DNA from: JBQTHP01 sp052389755
GTDB taxonomy: Bacteria; Pseudomonadota; Gammaproteobacteria; Steroidobacterales; Steroidobacteraceae
Assembly (NCBI GenBank): GCA_052389755.1
Contig: JBQTHP010000015.1
Location: 1 to 45,500 of the forward strand
Direction: 5' to 3'
DNA: 45,500 bases
The position numbers were made by a program, and so were the translations under genes. Below are positions 8,228-18,988 of this stretch, in pieces (positions within the stretch are counted from its first letter, which is position 1; the number at the start of each line of letters is the position of its first letter). Below the pieces are notes generated by a model. That model ran no database searches, was not told where the DNA came from, and worked only from the letters and a program-made list of their open reading frames with translations.

Positions 8228-9397
8228 TCAGACGACCCGTGCCGACAGCACTCCGTCGATCCCGCGAATCTGCTGCACGAGCTCACCCGCGATCGGCCCC
8301 TCTGCGTCGATGAGCGTGTAGGCGTATTCGCCGCGCGACTTGTTCAGCAGCTCCGCGATGTTGAGGCCGGCCGTGGCGAGGCAGGTGGAGATCTGGCCGA
8401 CCATGTTCGGCACGTTGCTGTTCGCGATCGCGAGGCGCGAGGTGTTGAGTGCGCGCGGCAGCACAGCCTCGGGAAAATTCACGGAGTTGCGCACGTTGCC
8501 GTTCTCGAGAAAGTCGCGAACGGTGTCGGCGACCATCACCGCGCAGTTCTCCTCGGCCTCGCCTGTCGAGGCGCCGAGGTGGGGCAGCGTGACCACCTTC
8601 GGGTGCTCCGTGAGACCGCTCTTCGGAAAGTCGCACACGTAGGCATGCAGTCGGCCGTCGTCGAGCGCCGCGAGCACCGCCTTGTCGTCGACGATCGGTG
8701 CGCGCGAGAAGTTGAGGATCACGCCGCCCTTCTTCATGAGCTTCAGGCGCGCCTCGTTGACGAGCCCGCGCGTGTGATCGTTCAGCGGAACGTGCACCGT
8801 GATCGCATCGGCGCGGGCGAACAGGTCATCGAGCGAGAGCGCCTGCTCGACGCTCGAGGAAAGCTGCCACGCGCGCTGCACCGTGATCTGCGGATCGTAG
8901 CCGAGCACGCGCATGTTGAGGGCGAGCGCCGAATTCGCCACTTCGACGCCGATGGCACCGAGACCGACCACGCCGAGCGTGCGGCCGGGCAGCTCGAAGC
9001 CGACGAACTTCTTCTTGCCTTTCTCCACGGCCTCGTCGATCGCCTCGTCGTCGCCGGCGAGAGTCCGCGAGAACGACCAGGCCTGACAGATGTTGCGCGC
9101 CGCGAGAAACAGGCTCGCGAGCACGAGCTCCTTCACGGCGTTCGCGTTCGCGCCCGGCGCGGTGAACACCGGCACGCCGCGCCTGCTCAATACCGGCACG
9201 GGGATGTTGTTTACACCCGCGCCCGCGCGGCCCACGGCGAGCACCGAGTCGGGAATGCTCATCGCATGCATGTCGGCGGAGCGTACGAGGATCGCATCCG
9301 GACGATCGATCGCGGAGGCGATTTCGTACCGCTCGCGCGGCAGCCGCTCGAGCCCGCGAGCGCTGATCTGGTTGAGGGTCAGGATGCGGTAACGCAT
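8228..9397 (-). CDS. serA: D-3-phosphoglycerate dehydrogenase (short form with ACT domain)
   Basis: 389 residues from ATG 9397 (MRYRILTLNQIS). A GTG at 9412, inside the flanking repeat, would add five residues; neither has a good Shine-Dalgarno. It is a D-isomer 2-hydroxyacid dehydrogenase with GRAGAGVNNI early, the NAD-binding GVVGLGAIG, catalytic-type Arg in NFSRAPIVDD and His in LPHLGASTGEAEENCA, and a C-terminal ACT domain (about 310-389) for serine feedback. It oxidises 3-phosphoglycerate in the first step of serine synthesis. Together with serC upstream it makes a serine pair placed inside the aromatic run, where serC-pheA is the more usual junction. Confidence 0.94.
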   Translation of the reverse strand: MRYRILTLNQISARGLERLPRERYEIASAIDRPDAILVRSADMHAMSIPDSVLAVGRAGAGVNNIPVPVLSRRGVPVFTAPGANANAVKELVLASLFLAARNICQAWSFSRTLAGDDEAIDEAVEKGKKKFVGFELPGRTLGVVGLGAIGVEVANSALALNMRVLGYDPQITVQRAWQLSSSVEQALSLDDLFARADAITVHVPLNDHTRGLVNEARLKLMKKGGVILNFSRAPIVDDKAVLAALDDGRLHAYVCDFPKSGLTEHPKVVTLPHLGASTGEAEENCAVMVADTVRDFLENGNVRNSVNFPEAVLPRALNTSRLAIANSNVPNMVGQISTCLATAGLNIAELLNKSRGEYAYTLIDAEGPIAGELVQQIRGIDGVLSARVV

Positions 9398-9407
9398 GGA
9401 GGAAGTG

Positions 9408-9546
9408 CCCACAGCCTTCAGCCTACAGCCTACAGCTCACAGCCTGCAGCCCGGAAAAGACCGCGAGCGCTCAGCGTAACGGTTCTTCTCCGGGCTGTTG
9501 GGCTGTCGGCTGTAGGCTGTAGGCTGTGGGCTGAAGGCTGTAGGCC
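9408..9546. repeat. Heptad inverted-repeat element, copy 2 (serC-serA gap)
   Basis: The longest copy. The left arm (9408-9460) and right arm (9485-9546) each carry seven or more units of the RRGCTGT type; inner ends are CCCGGAAAAGA and TTCTTCTCCGGG. The core contains GCGTAACGGTTCTTCTC, closely matching copy 3. One arm overlaps the possible GTG start of serA and the other ends 4 bp from the serC stop. Confidence 0.9.
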
Positions 9547-9550
9547 GCAG

Positions 9551-10630
9551 CTACGCATAACGACGTTGGAAACCCTTCATGAATGCCACTAACGCTTCAA
9601 CGCCTGCGAGGGGCATCGCGTTGTAGATGCTCGCGCGCATACCGCCGACCGACCGATGGCCCTCGAGGTTCGTAAGCCCGGCTTTCGCGGCCTCGGAGGC
9701 GAACGTCTTCTCGAGCTGCGGATTCGGAATCGTGAACGGAACGTTCATCCACGAACGGCAGTGCTTTGCGACCGGGTTTCGGTAGTAGCCCGACTCGTCG
9801 ATCGCGCGGTAGAGAGCCTCCGCCTTCGCGCGATTGCGTTCGGCCATGCCGGCAAGGCCGCCCCGCTTCCTGATCCATTTGAAGACGAGGCCGGCAAAAT
9901 ACCAGCCGAAGGTGGGTGGAGTGTTGAGCATCGATCCTTCGTCGGCCATCGCCTTGAAGTCCCAGACCGCCGGCGTGCCCGCGCGCGCCTTGCCGGGGAG
10001 ATCATCGCGCACGATCACGACGCAGATGCCGGAGGGACCGATGTTCTTCTGCGCGCCCGCGTAGATGAGCCCGAACTTCGACACATCGAGCGGGCGCGAC
10101 AGGATCGTCGAGGACATGTCCGCAACGAGCGGTACGCCGCGCGTATCCGGTACGTAGGGAAACTCGACGCCGCCGATCGTCTCGTTCGGCGTGTAGTGCA
10201 CGTACGCCGCGCCGGCCGTGAGCCTGAGCGCGCCGGGCTCCGGCACGGTCGAGTAGTTCGAAGCCGCCTCGTCAGCGGCGACGTTTACCTTGCAGTACCG
10301 CTTCGCCTCGCCGATGGCCTTCTTCGACCACGAGCCCGTGTTCAAGTAGTCCGCGGTCGAATCCGCGGCGGCGAGATTCATCGGGATCGCGGCGAACTGG
10401 CCCGTGGCGCCCCCTTGCAGGAAAAGCACCTTGTAGTTGGCAGGAATCGCGAGCAGCTCGCGCAGGTCGCTTTCGGCCTCCTGCGCCACGGCGACGAAGG
10501 CCTTGCTGCGATGGCTGATCTCCATGACCGACATGCCGCTCGCACGCCAGTCGGTGAGCTCATCGCGGGCTTGCTCGAGGACTTCCAGGGGCAGCGTCGC
10601 CGGCCCCGCGGCGAAATTGAAAACGCGCAC
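9551..10630 (-). CDS. serC: Phosphoserine aminotransferase
   Basis: 359 residues from GTG 10630 (MRVFNFAAGPATLP), chosen because AAGGGT sits 6 nt upstream; a GTG at 10636 would add two residues. The class V aminotransferase core has the FNFAAGPA start, SHRSKAF, and the PLP lysine in YAGAQKNIGPSG. It transaminates 3-phosphohydroxypyruvate to phosphoserine and also serves pyridoxal phosphate synthesis. Length agrees with the E. coli enzyme (362). It lies between gyrA and serA, all on the minus strand. The 62-bp gap to gyrA shows no clear terminator. Confidence 0.96.
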   Translation of the reverse strand: MRVFNFAAGPATLPLEVLEQARDELTDWRASGMSVMEISHRSKAFVAVAQEAESDLRELLAIPANYKVLFLQGGATGQFAAIPMNLAAADSTADYLNTGSWSKKAIGEAKRYCKVNVAADEAASNYSTVPEPGALRLTAGAAYVHYTPNETIGGVEFPYVPDTRGVPLVADMSSTILSRPLDVSKFGLIYAGAQKNIGPSGICVVIVRDDLPGKARAGTPAVWDFKAMADEGSMLNTPPTFGWYFAGLVFKWIRKRGGLAGMAERNRAKAEALYRAIDESGYYRNPVAKHCRSWMNVPFTIPNPQLEKTFASEAAKAGLTNLEGHRSVGGMRASIYNAMPLAGVEALVAFMKGFQRRYA

Positions 10631-10692
10631 GAGCACCCTTCGGGGTCGTTCGACAGGATGACGGCAAGTCTAACAAGCGAGATTCCGCGCCG

Positions 10693-13281
<2,589 letters not shown>

Positions 13282-13318
13282 TGGAGAGAGGGCCGGAAGG
13301 GCTGTCTGGAAAGGCGAA

Positions 13319-13340
13319 ATTTTAGCACGCCCGATATACT
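13319..13340. promoter_or_regulatory. Divergent -10 elements for gyrA (minus) and mtaD-like gene (plus)
   Basis: In the 74-bp gap there is TAAAAT on the minus strand (13324 to 13319) and TATACT on the plus strand (13335-13340), each placed to serve the gene it faces. -35 boxes are poor in both directions, so the assignment rests mainly on the -10 matches and the divergent layout. Confidence 0.4.
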
Positions 13341-13355
13341 TTCGGCCTTCGCCGG

Positions 13356-14678
13356 ATGCCCGGAAAAATGCAGCCCCGCACTCCCGCAGATCTCCTCATC
13401 GAAGCGCGCTGGGTGCTGCCCGTCGCGCCCTCCGGCGCGACCTTCGCGGACGCCGCCGTCGCAATCTCGGCAGGCCGCATCCTCGCGGTGGGCCCACGCG
13501 CGGAGCTCGCCGCACGCTTCGAAGCCGCGGAGCGCATCGTTCGTCCGCATCATCTCGTGATGCCGGGGCTCGTCAACGCGCACACGCACGCGGCCATGAC
13601 GCTGTTTCGCGGTCTTCCGGTTCGCGCACCGCTCTTCGCGTGGCTGCGGGATACGGTGTGGCCGGCCGAGGCGCGCTGGATGAGCCCGGATTTCGTGCGC
13701 GACGGCACGCGACTTGCCGTCGCCGAGATGGTTCGCGCCGGGATCACGACGTTTGCCGACATGTACCTGTTCCCCGAAGAAGCTGCGCGCGTCGCGGCAG
13801 CCGCTCGCGTGCGCGCAGCGATCGGGTTGCCCATCGCGGAGAGCGCCACGGCCTGGGCCGAGAGCGCAACGGCATGTCTGCAACGCGCCGAACGGCTCTG
13901 GGACGAGTACCGCGCCAATCCGTGGGTCTCGCTGCATTTCGCACCACACGCGCCCTACTCCGTGGGCGACGAGACATTGCGCCGCGTGCAGCGTGTGGCC
14001 GACGAGCTCGATGCGCGCGTCGCGATGCACGTGCACGAGTCGGAAACCGAAGTGCGCGATTCGCTCGCGCATCACGGCGTGCGCCCCCTGCAGCGCCTCG
14101 CCGATTGCGGCCTGCTGCGCCCGGGATTCACGGCCATTCACATGTCGCGACTCGACGCCGGGGATCTCGACCTCGTGCGGCGTACGGGCATCGCGATCGT
14201 GGCTTGCCCGCAGTCGAACCTGCGCCTCGCCAACGGGCTCGCGCCGATCACCGCGCTGCTGGACCGTGGCATCAGCGTCGGTCTGGGCACGGACGGTCCG
14301 GCGAGCTGCGGCGCCCTCGACCTGCTCGCGGAATCGCGCACCGTGGCGCTGCTCTCGGGCGCCGATGCGCACACGGTGCTGCGCCTCGCGACGCTCGGCG
14401 GTGCGGCCGCGCTCGGCCTTTCACACGAGATCGGCTCCCTCGAACCGGGTAAGGCCGCCGACGTCACCTGCATCGATCTCGGTGCCCTCGATTGCCAGCC
14501 GGTCGGCGAGCCGGCCGAAACGGCGGTATTTGCCGCGACGCGCACCCATGTGAGCGACGTCTGGATCGCCGGCCGGCCGTTCGTCGCGGGCGGTCGTCAT
14601 CTCGCGTTCGACGAGCAGGAGCTGCGCGAGCTCGCTCGCGACTGGCAGGCACGGCTCGCGCTCGAGGCTGCCGCGTGA
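13356..14678 (+). CDS. mtaD: Amidohydrolase of the MtaD / SAH-deaminase (TRZ/ATZ) family
   Basis: 440 residues from ATG 13356; an internal ATG at 13368 is an equally good start. The amidohydrolase superfamily metal ligands are all present: NAHTH (His76, His78), FAPHAPYS, HVHESETE (His, then Glu) and GTDGPAS (Asp). The family deaminates 5'-methylthioadenosine or S-adenosylhomocysteine, or related compounds. The position between gyrA and ubiG resembles the Pseudomonas locus that carries an MTA deaminase, which favours MTA or SAH as substrate; this is inferred from context. Its stop overlaps the ubiG start. Confidence 0.85.
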   Translation: MPGKMQPRTPADLLIEARWVLPVAPSGATFADAAVAISAGRILAVGPRAELAARFEAAERIVRPHHLVMPGLVNAHTHAAMTLFRGLPVRAPLFAWLRDTVWPAEARWMSPDFVRDGTRLAVAEMVRAGITTFADMYLFPEEAARVAAAARVRAAIGLPIAESATAWAESATACLQRAERLWDEYRANPWVSLHFAPHAPYSVGDETLRRVQRVADELDARVAMHVHESETEVRDSLAHHGVRPLQRLADCGLLRPGFTAIHMSRLDAGDLDLVRRTGIAIVACPQSNLRLANGLAPITALLDRGISVGLGTDGPASCGALDLLAESRTVALLSGADAHTVLRLATLGGAAALGLSHEIGSLEPGKAADVTCIDLGALDCQPVGEPAETAVFAATRTHVSDVWIAGRPFVAGGRHLAFDEQELRELARDWQARLALEAAA

Positions 14679-15394
14679 GCGCGTCGACGCATCCCGGTGC
14701 GGCAGACGCTGCCGAAGTCGCGAAGTTCGATGCGCTCGCGCATCGCTTCTGGGACGAGCGCGGAGAGTTTCGTCCGCTGCACCTCATGAACCCGGTGCGC
14801 GCACGCTTCGTGAGCGAACGGTCCAGGCTCGCCGATGCGCGCGTGCTCGACGTGGGTTGCGGAGGCGGTCTGCTGTGCGAGGCTCTCGCGCGCGCGGGCG
14901 CGCGCGTGACCGGCATCGATCTCGCAGCCGGCATGATCGAGGTAGCGCGACTGCATGCCACCGAGCAGCATCTGTCGATCGACTATCGCGTGCTCGCGGC
15001 GGACGCGCTCGCGCAGACCGAGCCCGGCTCGTTCGGCGTAATCACGTGCATGGAGATGCTCGAGCACGTTCCCGATCCCGCTGCGGTGTTCGGCTCCTTC
15101 GCACGGCTCGCGAGGCCCGGCGGACATCTCTTCGTCTCGACGATCAACCGCAACCTGAAATCGTTCGCGCTCGCGATCGTCGGCGCCGAGTACGTGCTCC
15201 GGCTGCTGCCGCGCGGAACGCACGAGTACGAGCGGTTGATCCGGCCCGCCGAGCTCGCGCGCTGGGCGCGCGCAGCAGGCTTCGAACTGCGCGAGCTCGC
15301 CGGGCTCGCCTTCAATCCGCTCACCGAGGAATGCCGGCTGTCGGGCGATGTGTCCGTGAACTACATCGCTCACCTGGTGCGGGAAGGTGGTTAG
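14675..15394 (+). CDS. ubiG: Ubiquinone biosynthesis O-methyltransferase UbiG
   Basis: 239 residues from GTG 14675, which overlaps the preceding stop (GTGA). The class I methyltransferase fold shows motif I VLDVGCGGG (residues 57-65), the acidic end of the second strand GIDLA, and CMEMLEHVPDP, all characteristic of UbiG. The FDALAHRFWDERGEFRPLH opening is also family-typical. It methylates two hydroxyls of the ubiquinone ring precursor using SAM, on the inner membrane side. It is translationally coupled to its neighbours on both sides. Confidence 0.96.
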   Translation: MSASTHPGAADAAEVAKFDALAHRFWDERGEFRPLHLMNPVRARFVSERSRLADARVLDVGCGGGLLCEALARAGARVTGIDLAAGMIEVARLHATEQHLSIDYRVLAADALAQTEPGSFGVITCMEMLEHVPDPAAVFGSFARLARPGGHLFVSTINRNLKSFALAIVGAEYVLRLLPRGTHEYERLIRPAELARWARAAGFELRELAGLAFNPLTEECRLSGDVSVNYIAHLVREGG

Positions 15395-16100
15395 CCCACC
15401 CGACGCGTCCAGGACCGGAGGCCCTCTTGCTCCTCAGGCGGAGGACGGAAGGCGGAGGACGGAAGCCGTGTTCTTCGACCTCGACGGCACCCTGCTCGAT
15501 ACCGCGCCGGACATGGCAGGCGCGATCAACGCCCTGCGCACCGAGCAGAGCCTCGATCCGCTGCCGTACGCCACCGTGCGCGAGCAGGTATCGCACGGCG
15601 CGGCCGCGGTCGTGCGCGGTGCGTTTCCGCACGCGCCGGAGGCGCATTTTCACGCGTTGCGCGATCGGTTCCTGGCGCTCTACCGCCGCCGGCTCACCGA
15701 CGAGACGCGACCATTTCCCGGCATCTTGCAACTGCTCGATGCGCTCGAGCGTGCGCGGGTTGCGTGGGGAGTGGTGACGAACAAGCCGGCGTGGCTCACC
15801 GAACCGCTGCTCGAGGCACTCGGCTTGCGGCACCGGGCGGTCACGGTGGTGAGCGGCGACACGCTGCCCGAGAGAAAGCCTCATCCGCGGCCGTTGCTCG
15901 TCGCGGCGGAGCGGGCGCAAGCCGCGCCGCACGACTGCATCTACGTCGGCGATGCGGAGCGCGACGTCGTCGCGGGCAGGGCCGCGGGTATGCGTACGCT
16001 CGTCGCGTGCTTCGGCTACATTGGCCGCATGGAAGACGCGCGCGCCTGGCCGGCCGATGGCTGGATCGATTCGCCGCTCGACGTGCTGCCCTGGATATGA
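15387..16100 (+). CDS. HAD-family phosphatase, MupP/Gph-like
   Basis: Up to 237 residues. Haloacid dehalogenase motifs are VFFDLDGTLLDTAPD (nucleophile Asp31 and Asp33 in the long form), VVTNKP, the Lys in PERKPHP and YVGDAERDV. The sequence resembles phosphoglycolate phosphatase, but the place between ubiG and a yciK-type SDR matches MupP (N-acetylmuramic acid 6-phosphate phosphatase, cell-wall recycling) of Pseudomonas. The start is uncertain: GTG 15387 overlaps ubiG and gives a ~27-residue non-conserved extension, while GTG 15468 has GGAGG nine bases upstream but leaves only two residues before the FDLDG strand. A tandem 14-bp repeat lies between them. It overlaps rmuC as ATGA. Confidence 0.88.
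   Translation: MVSPPDASRTGGPLAPQAEDGRRRTEAVFFDLDGTLLDTAPDMAGAINALRTEQSLDPLPYATVREQVSHGAAAVVRGAFPHAPEAHFHALRDRFLALYRRRLTDETRPFPGILQLLDALERARVAWGVVTNKPAWLTEPLLEALGLRHRAVTVVSGDTLPERKPHPRPLLVAAERAQAAPHDCIYVGDAERDVVAGRAAGMRTLVACFGYIGRMEDARAWPADGWIDSPLDVLPWI
15437..15464 (+). repeat. Tandem 14-bp repeat (x2) before the HAD phosphatase core
   Basis: Two perfect adjacent copies of GGCGGAGGACGGAA. The GGAGG in each resembles a Shine-Dalgarno, and the second copy lies at workable distance from GTG 15468. If the longer frame is used the repeat instead encodes part of an N-terminal extension. Confidence 0.85.
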
Positions 16101-17392
16101 CGCCTGAAATCATCATTGCCTGCGTCGCCGGGGCGCTGCTCGTCGGCGTCGCCTTCGGCCTGCTCGTCGGCCATCTGCGCGCGGGGCGGCGCGCGCAGCA
16201 GCTCGCCATCGAGCTCGAAGCCGCGCGCGTGCGCCTCGAGACGACCACGGTGCAGGAGGCCGAACGCATCGCACTTCTCGAGCAGAGCGAGGCGCGGCTG
16301 CGTGCGGCGTTCGATCAGCTCGCGGGCGAGACCCTGCGTGCGAACAGCGAGCTCTTCCTCACGATGGCGCGCGAAGCGCTCGGCCGCGAGCACGTCGTCG
16401 CGCACGGCGCGCTGAAGGAGCGCGAGACTGCAATCGCGCAGCTCGTCGAGCCGCTGAAGGCGGCCCTCGAACGAACCGAAGCGCAGGTGCAGGCGCTCGA
16501 GCGCGAGCGGCGCGATGCGTTCACGGCACTGCGCGGGCAGATCGAGCAGCTTGCGACCGGCAGCGCACAGCTGCAGCGCGAGACGCGCAATCTCGTCACG
16601 GCGTTGCGCCGGCCGGAAGTGAGAGGCCGCTGGGGCGAGCTCACGCTACGCCGCGTGGTCGAGCTCGCGGGCATGGCCGAGCACTGCGACTTCAGCGAGC
16701 AGCTTCAGGTCGTCGGCGGGGAAGGTCCGCTGCGTCCCGATCTCGTCGTGCACATGCCGGATTCGCGCCAGCTCGTCGTCGACGTGAAGACGCCGCTCGA
16801 CGCGTATCTCGAGGCACTGGAAGCGACGACCGAGGAGGCCCGCCAGCTCGCGCTGCGTCGTCATGCGCAACAGGTCGAAGCGCGCGTCCGCGACCTCGCC
16901 TCGAAGAGCTACTGGGACCAGTTCGAAAACAGCCCGGAGTTCGCCGTGCTGTTCCTGCCGGGCGATCAGTTCCTCGGCGCGGCGCTCGCCGAGCGTCCCG
17001 ATCTTCTCGACAACGCGCTTCAGCAGAGCGTAATCATCGCGACACCGTCCACGCTGATCGCGCTGCTGAAGGCCGTAGCCTACGGCTGGCGGCAGTCGGC
17101 CGTCGCTCAGAATGCCGTGACGATCCGCGAGCTCGGGCAGGAGCTCTACCGCCGGCTCGGCAATTTCAGCGCGCACCTGGGCAAGGTCGGGCAGCGACTC
17201 GGCGGCGCCGTCGAGGCGTACAACGCCGCGGTCGGCTCGCTCGAACGGCAGGTCCTGCCGCAGGCGCGGCGCTTCCCGGAGCTCGGGGTGACGGCAGATG
17301 CCCCGCTGCCGCCGCTCGAGCCCGTCGAGCAGCTCGCGCGCAAGACAGGCCCCGTCGAAGGCGTCGAATCGCCGGATGCGCGCGAAGCGTGA
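16097..17392 (+). CDS. rmuC: RmuC-family DNA recombination protein
   Basis: 431 residues from ATG 16097 (ATGA overlap with the upstream gene). An N-terminal membrane segment (about 4-24) is followed by a long coiled coil (about 30-150) rich in Glu, Arg and Ala, then the RmuC domain with LRRPEVRGRWGELTLRRVVELAGM and PDLVVHMPDSRQLVVDVKTPLDAY, which holds the predicted PD-(D/E)XK-like nuclease core. RmuC was found in E. coli as a factor limiting inversion at short inverted repeats, which is suggestive here given how many inverted repeats the window holds, although that link is only speculation. Length is close to family average. Confidence 0.94.
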   Translation: MTPEIIIACVAGALLVGVAFGLLVGHLRAGRRAQQLAIELEAARVRLETTTVQEAERIALLEQSEARLRAAFDQLAGETLRANSELFLTMAREALGREHVVAHGALKERETAIAQLVEPLKAALERTEAQVQALERERRDAFTALRGQIEQLATGSAQLQRETRNLVTALRRPEVRGRWGELTLRRVVELAGMAEHCDFSEQLQVVGGEGPLRPDLVVHMPDSRQLVVDVKTPLDAYLEALEATTEEARQLALRRHAQQVEARVRDLASKSYWDQFENSPEFAVLFLPGDQFLGAALAERPDLLDNALQQSVIIATPSTLIALLKAVAYGWRQSAVAQNAVTIRELGQELYRRLGNFSAHLGKVGQRLGGAVEAYNAAVGSLERQVLPQARRFPELGVTADAPLPPLEPVEQLARKTGPVEGVESPDAREA

Positions 17393-18236
17393 GTCCGTAC
17401 CGGAGCCGGCAGCGGAAGTCGTCGAGCCGGGATCTGCGCGCTACTTCGCCTGGCTGTACGCCGACGCCGGACGCCGCGAGCTTCTCTCTACGCTTCTCGG
17501 CATCGAACGCGAGATCGAAAGCAGCCTGCGTCCTGGTCTCGAGCATCAGGTCGCGCACATGCGGCTCGCATGGTGGCAAGAAGAGTGCGACCGGTTCGCG
17601 CGCGGCACGCCGGTGCATCCCACGACGCGCCGACTGCTGCCGCTCGTGGGGTCGTGCGCGAACGGCGTCAAGCTGCACGGCCTCGTAGACTCCGTCGCGT
17701 GGGATCTGGCGGCGGCACCGTGCGAGACGCGCAGCGCGCTCGAGCAGCACTGCGAGCGATGGGCTGACGCCGTGATCGTACCGTTTGCCGTCTGTGGTCC
17801 GAATGCCGTTCGCGCCGACGCGGCGCTCGCGCAGAGCGCCCGCGGCGCCGGTCGCGCGCTACGCGAGATCGAACTGCTGCTTCGCCTCGCATCGGATGCG
17901 CGCCGGGGACGTTTGCGGCTGCCGCTCGATGAGCTCGATTCCCTGGGTATCGAGCCGCGTGCGCTCGCGAACCCGCCGTGGCCTGAGCCGCTCAACGCCT
18001 GGATGCGACAGCGCTACGAGGCGCTGCGCGGCTCGCTCCGCGGCGCATTCGCAACGCTCGATCCGCTCGCGCGCCGCGAGACGAGCGCCCTCGCCGCATG
18101 GTGCGCCGTCGCGGCGGCATCCGCTGCACGCGCCGCACGCTCGCTGCCGGATGCACGCCCTGACCGGCGTCTGGACCGCATCGCGAATGCGGTTCATGCG
18201 TGGCGGGCCGCGCGCGCCGCGCTGCGGGTCGCATGA
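17376..18236 (+). CDS. Squalene/phytoene synthase-like protein without the catalytic Asp motifs
   Basis: 286 residues from ATG 17376, overlapping the end of rmuC by 17 bp. The all-helical SQS/PSY (isoprenoid synthase) fold is recognisable from RYFAWLYAD, LAWWQEECDRFARGTPVHP and the late ASDARRGRLRLPLDEL. In true synthases the last segment reads like RDVGEDARRGRxYLP; here the Asp/Glu cluster is reduced to RLASD. The first Asp-rich motif is also absent. This resembles the NDUFAF6-type branch, whose members act in respiratory complex assembly in mitochondria, so a non-catalytic or altered role is likely. The start and stop are coupled to rmuC and the yciK-type gene. Confidence 0.75.
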   Translation: MRAKRESVPEPAAEVVEPGSARYFAWLYADAGRRELLSTLLGIEREIESSLRPGLEHQVAHMRLAWWQEECDRFARGTPVHPTTRRLLPLVGSCANGVKLHGLVDSVAWDLAAAPCETRSALEQHCERWADAVIVPFAVCGPNAVRADAALAQSARGAGRALREIELLLRLASDARRGRLRLPLDELDSLGIEPRALANPPWPEPLNAWMRQRYEALRGSLRGAFATLDPLARRETSALAAWCAVAAASAARAARSLPDARPDRRLDRIANAVHAWRAARAALRVA

Positions 18237-18988
18237 CGGATTTCGACCCCCGTCGCTATTCGGCGCGCCCGAATGAGCTGCAGGGGCGCGTCATCGCCAT
18301 CACGGGCCCCGGTGAGGGCATCGGCCGCGCGGTGGCGCTCGCGTGCGGGCAGCACGGCGCCACCGTCGTGCTCATCGGGCGCACGGCGCGCAAGCTCGAA
18401 GCCGTGCACGCCGAGATGATCTCCGCCGGCAGTCCGGAGCCCACGATTGCGCCGCTCGATCTGGAGAAGGCCGTCGCCGCCGACTACGACCGCATCGCCG
18501 CCGCCGTGCTCGAGCGCTATGGGCGCCTCGACGGGCTGCTACACAACGCTGCGCTGCTCGGCACGCTCTCTCCGATCGAGCATTACGACGTGCCGACGTG
18601 GTGCCGCGTGCTACACGTGAACGTGACGGCCGCGTTCGCTCTGACGCAGGTGCTGCTGCCGGCCCTGAAGCGTTCCGAGGATGCCTCCGTGCTCTTTACG
18701 TCGAGCAGCGTTGGTCGGCGCGGTCGCGCCTACTGGGGCGCGTACGCCGTCTCGAAGTTCGCGGTGGAGGGCCTCTCGCAGGTACTCGCCGATGAGCTGG
18801 AAGGTCACGGCCGCATCCGCGTCAATGCAGTCAACCCCGGCCGGGCGCGTACTCGCATGCGGCGGCAGGCATACCCGTCCGAGAATCTCGACTCCTCGAA
18901 GCCGCCGGAGGCGCTGACTGCAACCTACGTCGCGCTACTCGGTCCCGGCAGCCGCGGCGTCACGGGGCGCAGCTTCGATTGCCAGTAG
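18233..18988 (+). CDS. yciK: YciK-type short-chain dehydrogenase/reductase
   Basis: 251 residues from ATG 18233 (ATGA overlap). The opening RPNELQGRVIAITGPGEGIGRAVAL gives the TGxxxGxG cofactor loop (here with Pro in the second place). HNAALLG replaces the usual NNAG, and the catalytic set is Ser in FTSSSVGRRG with Tyr and Lys in YWGAYAVSKFA. Its closest well-known relative by layout and opening sequence is YciK, whose substrate is unknown. It ends the plus-strand run and its last 54 bp overlap the 3' end of rluB on the other strand. Confidence 0.88.
   Translation: MTDFDPRRYSARPNELQGRVIAITGPGEGIGRAVALACGQHGATVVLIGRTARKLEAVHAEMISAGSPEPTIAPLDLEKAVAADYDRIAAAVLERYGRLDGLLHNAALLGTLSPIEHYDVPTWCRVLHVNVTAAFALTQVLLPALKRSEDASVLFTSSSVGRRGRAYWGAYAVSKFAVEGLSQVLADELEGHGRIRVNAVNPGRARTRMRRQAYPSENLDSSKPPEALTATYVALLGPGSRGVTGRSFDCQ

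Noticed and set aside
9408..9546. Heptad repeats considered as a CRISPR array or minisatellite
   Set aside because: Units are 7 bp, inverted about a core, without 25-40 bp spacers; not a CRISPR and not a simple tandem array.
6941..9592. An open frame of 883 codons on the plus strand opposite hisC, pheA and serA
   Set aside because: It is the antisense shadow of three clear enzymes on the minus strand; GC-rich third positions suppress stops. The translation shows no family motif.
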